Below, piece after piece: positions 22,258-25,381 of a stretch of 25,381 bases of DNA. A program made the translations under genes and the position numbers. The notes beneath the pieces were generated by a model, which was given only the letters and a program-made list of their open reading frames with translations, was not told the origin of the DNA and did not search any database. Numbering within the stretch: position 1 is the first letter of the stretch; every line of letters starts with the position of its first letter. This DNA is from G020348385 sp964580235. Its GTDB lineage: Bacteria; Acidobacteriota; Aminicenantia; Aminicenantales; Aminicenantaceae. The stretch is taken from positions 1 to 25,381 of the forward strand of contig CAZOJY010000044.1 of the NCBI GenBank assembly GCA_964580235.1, given 5' to 3'.

Positions 22258-24411
22258 ATGAAACAAGACAACTCGAAGATGTTGATTACAGGAGTTAGCG
22301 GATTGTTGGGTAACAATCTTGCATATTATTTCAAGAATAACCATGAAATTTTGGGCCTCTATTGTTCACATCCTGTTACTATTGCCGGCATAAGAACAGA
22401 GAAATTGGATTTTTTAAACTGCAGATCGATCAGGAAAGTTATCGAAGAATTTGATCCCTCTATCTTAATTCACTGTGCTTCTATAGCAAACGTGGACCAG
22501 TGTGAGAGTTCCCCAGAGACTACCGACAAAGTAAATAGGATGTCTACAAAGGATATTGTCGAGACCATTGTGGAAAAAGATATCAAATTAATCTATGTCT
22601 CGACTGACGCTGTTTATGATGGTGCAGAGGGGAATTTTTCAGAGACAGATAAAATAAATCCTCTAAATTGTTATGGTCGCTCTAAATATGAAGGAGAGCT
22701 GGAGGTTCTGAAGAAAAACAATCCCCTCATCTTAAGAACGAATTTTTTTGGGTGGAACATTCAAGAAAAAAAGAGCTTAGGTGAGTGGATATTGGGAGAA
22801 CTGGAAGCAGGGCAAGAGATAAAAGGTTTCAAGGATGCCGTATTTTCCTCAGTCTATACCTTTGAGCTTGCAAGAATAATTGATATTGCCGTTCAAAATG
22901 ATTTGACTGGGATTTTCAATTGTGGAAGTGCTGACTCGTGCTCAAAATACGAGTTTGCCCTGAAGATTGCAGATCAGTTTGGTTTTGATAAGGACTTAGT
23001 AAAACCAATATCAATAGATGATTTTCAATTTAGGGCTAAAAGAGGAAAAAACCTCTCTTTCAATGTAAGTAAACTTCAAGAAGCTATTAGTTACAATCTC
23101 CCTACAATAGATCAATCAGTTTATGAATTTCATAAAGACTATAAATGTGGTTTACCAAAGAAGATTAAAATGAATGGATTTGATAGACGAAAGAAGTCCA
23201 ATTTTATTCCTTACGGAAGACAACAGATAGATGAAAATGACATTCAAGCAGTTATTGAAGTACTCCGTTCAGATAGAATCACTCAAGGGCCTAAGGTAGA
23301 AGAATTCGAAAGGAAATTAACAGAGTACTGCAATGCCAAGTATGCAGTCGCTGTTAATTCTGGTACTTCAGCACTTCATATCGCTTGTCTTGCTACAGGT
23401 ATGGGGACAGGAGATGAAGTAATAACCTCTCCGATTACATTCGTTGCTTCAGCCAACTGTGCAGTCTACTGCAAAGCAAGACCGATCTTTGCGGATATCA
23501 ATCCGAAAACCTACACGGTGGATCCAGACGAGATAGCAAAGAAGTTCACTGGAAAAACTAAGGCGATTATCCCGGTCCACTTTGCTGGCCAGAGTTGCGA
23601 TATGGAAGCTATTCATAAAATTGCTCATGAGAAAAAAAAAGAATTCGGAACAAGGATCTTCATCATAGAAGATGCGTGTCATGCCTTAGGATCGTGTTAT
23701 AATCAAGAAAAAGTAGGATCTTGCTCATTTTCTGACATGGCAGTATTGAGTTTCCATCCAGTGAAGCATATAACCACAGGGGAAGGCGGTGCAGTGCTTA
23801 CCAACGATAAAGGGCTGTATGAAAAAATAAAATTGTTTCGCTCTCATGGAATCACAGCAGATCCAAAGGAGTTTATCTGTTGTGAGCGCGCTGTTCTGTA
23901 TGATAAGTCCTCTTCCCAACCTCTATTACATCCCTGGTATTACGAACAGATAGCCTTGGGGTACAATTATAGAATCACTGATATTCAATGTGCCTTAGGC
24001 CTATCACAGCTTAAAAGACTTCATACTATACGAAAACGCCGGCGTGATATCGTTGATATGTATAATCAAGCCTTCGCTTCTTTTGGAGGCGTTCAAACGC
24101 CTTATGAATCAGATAAATGTGACAGCAACTTCCATCTTTATATTCTTCTTTTTGATTTTGAAAAACTTGGAATTTCACGGACTCGGTTTATGACCGAGCT
24201 CAAGAAGACAGGAATTCAAACACAGGTGCATTATATACCTGTGCACACACAGCCCTTTTTCCAGAAGAATTTTGGAACATCATGGGGAGATTGTCCAGAA
24301 GCTGAGAGATATTATAAAAAGTGCCTTTCCATTCCATTATTCCCTGCAATGAAGAATAGTGATGTTTTAAAAGTCGTTGACGAAATTAAGAGTATTTGTA
24401 AGATGTCTTAA
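22258..24411 (+). CDS. Fusion: RmlD-like reductase plus PseC-like aminotransferase
   Basis: A 717-residue protein in one uninterrupted frame. Residues 8-295 form an extended SDR of the dTDP-4-dehydrorhamnose reductase type: NAD(P) loop TGVSGLLG (11-18), YVSTDAVYDG and catalytic YGRSK (Y139, K143). Residues 315-717 form a PLP-dependent DegT/PseC aminotransferase: NSGTSALH (367-374), ITFVASANC, D472 in IEDACHALG and the PLP lysine K503 in SFHPVKHITTGEGG. The second half should transfer an amino group to the 4-keto sugar from PseB (PseC step, glutamate as donor). The role of the reductase half is unclear; it may reduce a keto sugar to make a variant. The two domains are usually separate proteins. 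Confidence 0.88.
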   Translation: MKQDNSKMLITGVSGLLGNNLAYYFKNNHEILGLYCSHPVTIAGIRTEKLDFLNCRSIRKVIEEFDPSILIHCASIANVDQCESSPETTDKVNRMSTKDIVETIVEKDIKLIYVSTDAVYDGAEGNFSETDKINPLNCYGRSKYEGELEVLKKNNPLILRTNFFGWNIQEKKSLGEWILGELEAGQEIKGFKDAVFSSVYTFELARIIDIAVQNDLTGIFNCGSADSCSKYEFALKIADQFGFDKDLVKPISIDDFQFRAKRGKNLSFNVSKLQEAISYNLPTIDQSVYEFHKDYKCGLPKKIKMNGFDRRKKSNFIPYGRQQIDENDIQAVIEVLRSDRITQGPKVEEFERKLTEYCNAKYAVAVNSGTSALHIACLATGMGTGDEVITSPITFVASANCAVYCKARPIFADINPKTYTVDPDEIAKKFTGKTKAIIPVHFAGQSCDMEAIHKIAHEKKKEFGTRIFIIEDACHALGSCYNQEKVGSCSFSDMAVLSFHPVKHITTGEGGAVLTNDKGLYEKIKLFRSHGITADPKEFICCERAVLYDKSSSQPLLHPWYYEQIALGYNYRITDIQCALGLSQLKRLHTIRKRRRDIVDMYNQAFASFGGVQTPYESDKCDSNFHLYILLFDFEKLGISRTRFMTELKKTGIQTQVHYIPVHTQPFFQKNFGTSWGDCPEAERYYKKCLSIPLFPAMKNSDVLKVVDEIKSICKMS

Positions 24412-24440
24412 TAAATACTAAAAGGATTGGATTATAAAAT

Positions 24441-25364
24441 TTGGTACATGATATAACAAAAATGGTTCTCGGTACTGTACAGCTGGGGATGGATTATGGA
24501 ATAGCAAACCAAAGAGGGAAACCAACCAAGGCAGAGGCATTGAAAATTCTCGAAAACGCCTGGGATAAAGGTGTAAGATATTTTGATACAGCATATGCAT
24601 ATGGGGACGCTGAAGAAATATTAGGTGAATTTATTTCGAATAATAGTTTAGATAATGACATCAGAATAATATCGAAATTGCGCCCTAATTGTATTGATAA
24701 TGACACAAGTAACATTAATTCTTTAATTGAGAATGAAATAAACAGATCTTTAAAAAGATTAAAAATGAGTAAATTGGATGGTTATATATTACATACTCCT
24801 CGATATATTTATAATGCTGAAATTGTTGATGGGCTGTTAAATATAAAAAATAAAGGTTTGGTAGAAAATATTGGTATTTCGATATATGAGATGGAAGATG
24901 GAGTTTATGCAGCAAAGTGTGGAGTTGATTATATTCAAATACCTTATAGTGTCTTTGACCAACGTGCCGATAAATCGGATCTTTTTCAAGTTGCCAATGA
25001 TAATAATGTAAAAATATTTGCAAGAAGTGTGTTTGTTCAGGGGCTTCTTTTTTTGAAAGAATATCAAATCCCTGAACATCTTTCATATGCCAAAAAATAT
25101 ATTAATGAATTTCATGAATTGTTAACAAAGTGTAATTTGACGATAGCAGAAGCGTCTTTAATGTTTTCTTATTTAAATCAAAGTGTCAATTACATAGTCG
25201 TTGGTATTGATAATATTGACCAGCTTGAAGAAGATATTAATGCCTTCTTAAATATAAAAGAAATAGCATATTTTATGCAATGTACAAAAAAAATATTTAA
25301 TAATATTGATAAGGCAATAATATTCTCAAGTTTGTGGACAGATCCAAATAAAAAAGTTAACTAA
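24441..25364 (+). CDS. Aldo/keto reductase of a pseudaminic-acid-like cluster
   Basis: A 307-residue aldo/keto reductase with the complete catalytic tetrad D49, Y54, K79 and H118 (FDTAYAYGD, ISKLRP, YILHTP). The start VLGTVQLGMDYGI is typical of family members found beside pseB, pseC and pseF. The TTG at 24441 has no well-placed ribosome site (AAAGGA is about 14 bases away), and ATG 24462 is an alternative that shortens it by seven residues. A role in modifying the sugar nucleotide or its precursor is likely; the substrate is unknown. The gene is far richer in A+T than the signalling genes (the 60-base row at 24841 is 25% G+C, that at 20341 is 60%), pointing to a separate origin. Confidence 0.85.
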   Translation: MVHDITKMVLGTVQLGMDYGIANQRGKPTKAEALKILENAWDKGVRYFDTAYAYGDAEEILGEFISNNSLDNDIRIISKLRPNCIDNDTSNINSLIENEINRSLKRLKMSKLDGYILHTPRYIYNAEIVDGLLNIKNKGLVENIGISIYEMEDGVYAAKCGVDYIQIPYSVFDQRADKSDLFQVANDNNVKIFARSVFVQGLLFLKEYQIPEHLSYAKKYINEFHELLTKCNLTIAEASLMFSYLNQSVNYIVVGIDNIDQLEEDINAFLNIKEIAYFMQCTKKIFNNIDKAIIFSSLWTDPNKKVN

Positions 25365-25381
25365 CCTGGATTATTCACAAA

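Overview
The window comes from a bacterium with Gram-negative-type signalling. The kinases are mostly soluble and carry PAS or GAF domains. There are receiver proteins, c-di-GMP enzymes, an NtrC-type sigma-54 activator and the start of a surface-sugar (pseudaminic-acid-like) pathway. Moderate G+C, Lys/Ile-rich proteins and long chains of PAS kinases would suit an uncultured anaerobe such as Aminicenantes, Nitrospirota or Desulfobacterota. That placement is an impression, not a result. All genes I accept lie on the + strand.

Layout. (1) 1-2685: the tail of a histidine kinase, two paralogous receiver-only proteins and a PAS-PAS kinase. (2) 2686-3479: a long gene-poor stretch holding a perfect palindrome (TATGG-N8-CCATA) and a near-match sigma-54 promoter. 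(3) 3480-6724: an NtrB/NtrC-like module. It consists of a soluble kinase, a 38-residue single-helix membrane protein, a complete sigma-54 activator and, behind a very good sigma-54 promoter with two TATGG-N8-CCATA-type sites 21 bp apart, a two-gene operon encoding a mini winged helix and a four-cysteine protein. I regard this as the most promising possibly undescribed unit. (4) 6783-18705: a tightly packed run of kinases and receivers. In order these are PAS3-GAF-HisKA_2, REC-GGDEF, PAS-HisKA, a membrane PAS2 kinase, an Rcp1-like receiver, REC-PAS-HisKA, REC-HisKA_2, and REC-PAS2-HisKA with an unusual C-terminal domain. (5) 18749-21118: a PAS-HD-GYP c-di-GMP phosphodiesterase, a REP-like hairpin and three receiver-only proteins in overlapping frames. 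(6) 21125-21178: a truncated copy of a receiver gene, marking a junction. (7) 21199-25364: PseB-like dehydratase, an SDR-PseC fusion and an aldo/keto reductase, with a clear drop in G+C toward the right end.

How it may work together (inference): many sensory inputs could converge on small receivers that act as phosphoryl shuttles. c-di-GMP would be made by the REC-GGDEF protein and broken down by the HD-GYP protein. The NtrBC-like pair would activate its own two-gene operon and perhaps itself. The glycan genes at the right end may supply a sugar for flagellin or the cell surface, but the truncated receiver and the composition change suggest they joined the signalling island by recombination.

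No tRNA, rRNA, CRISPR array, transposase or integrase was seen.
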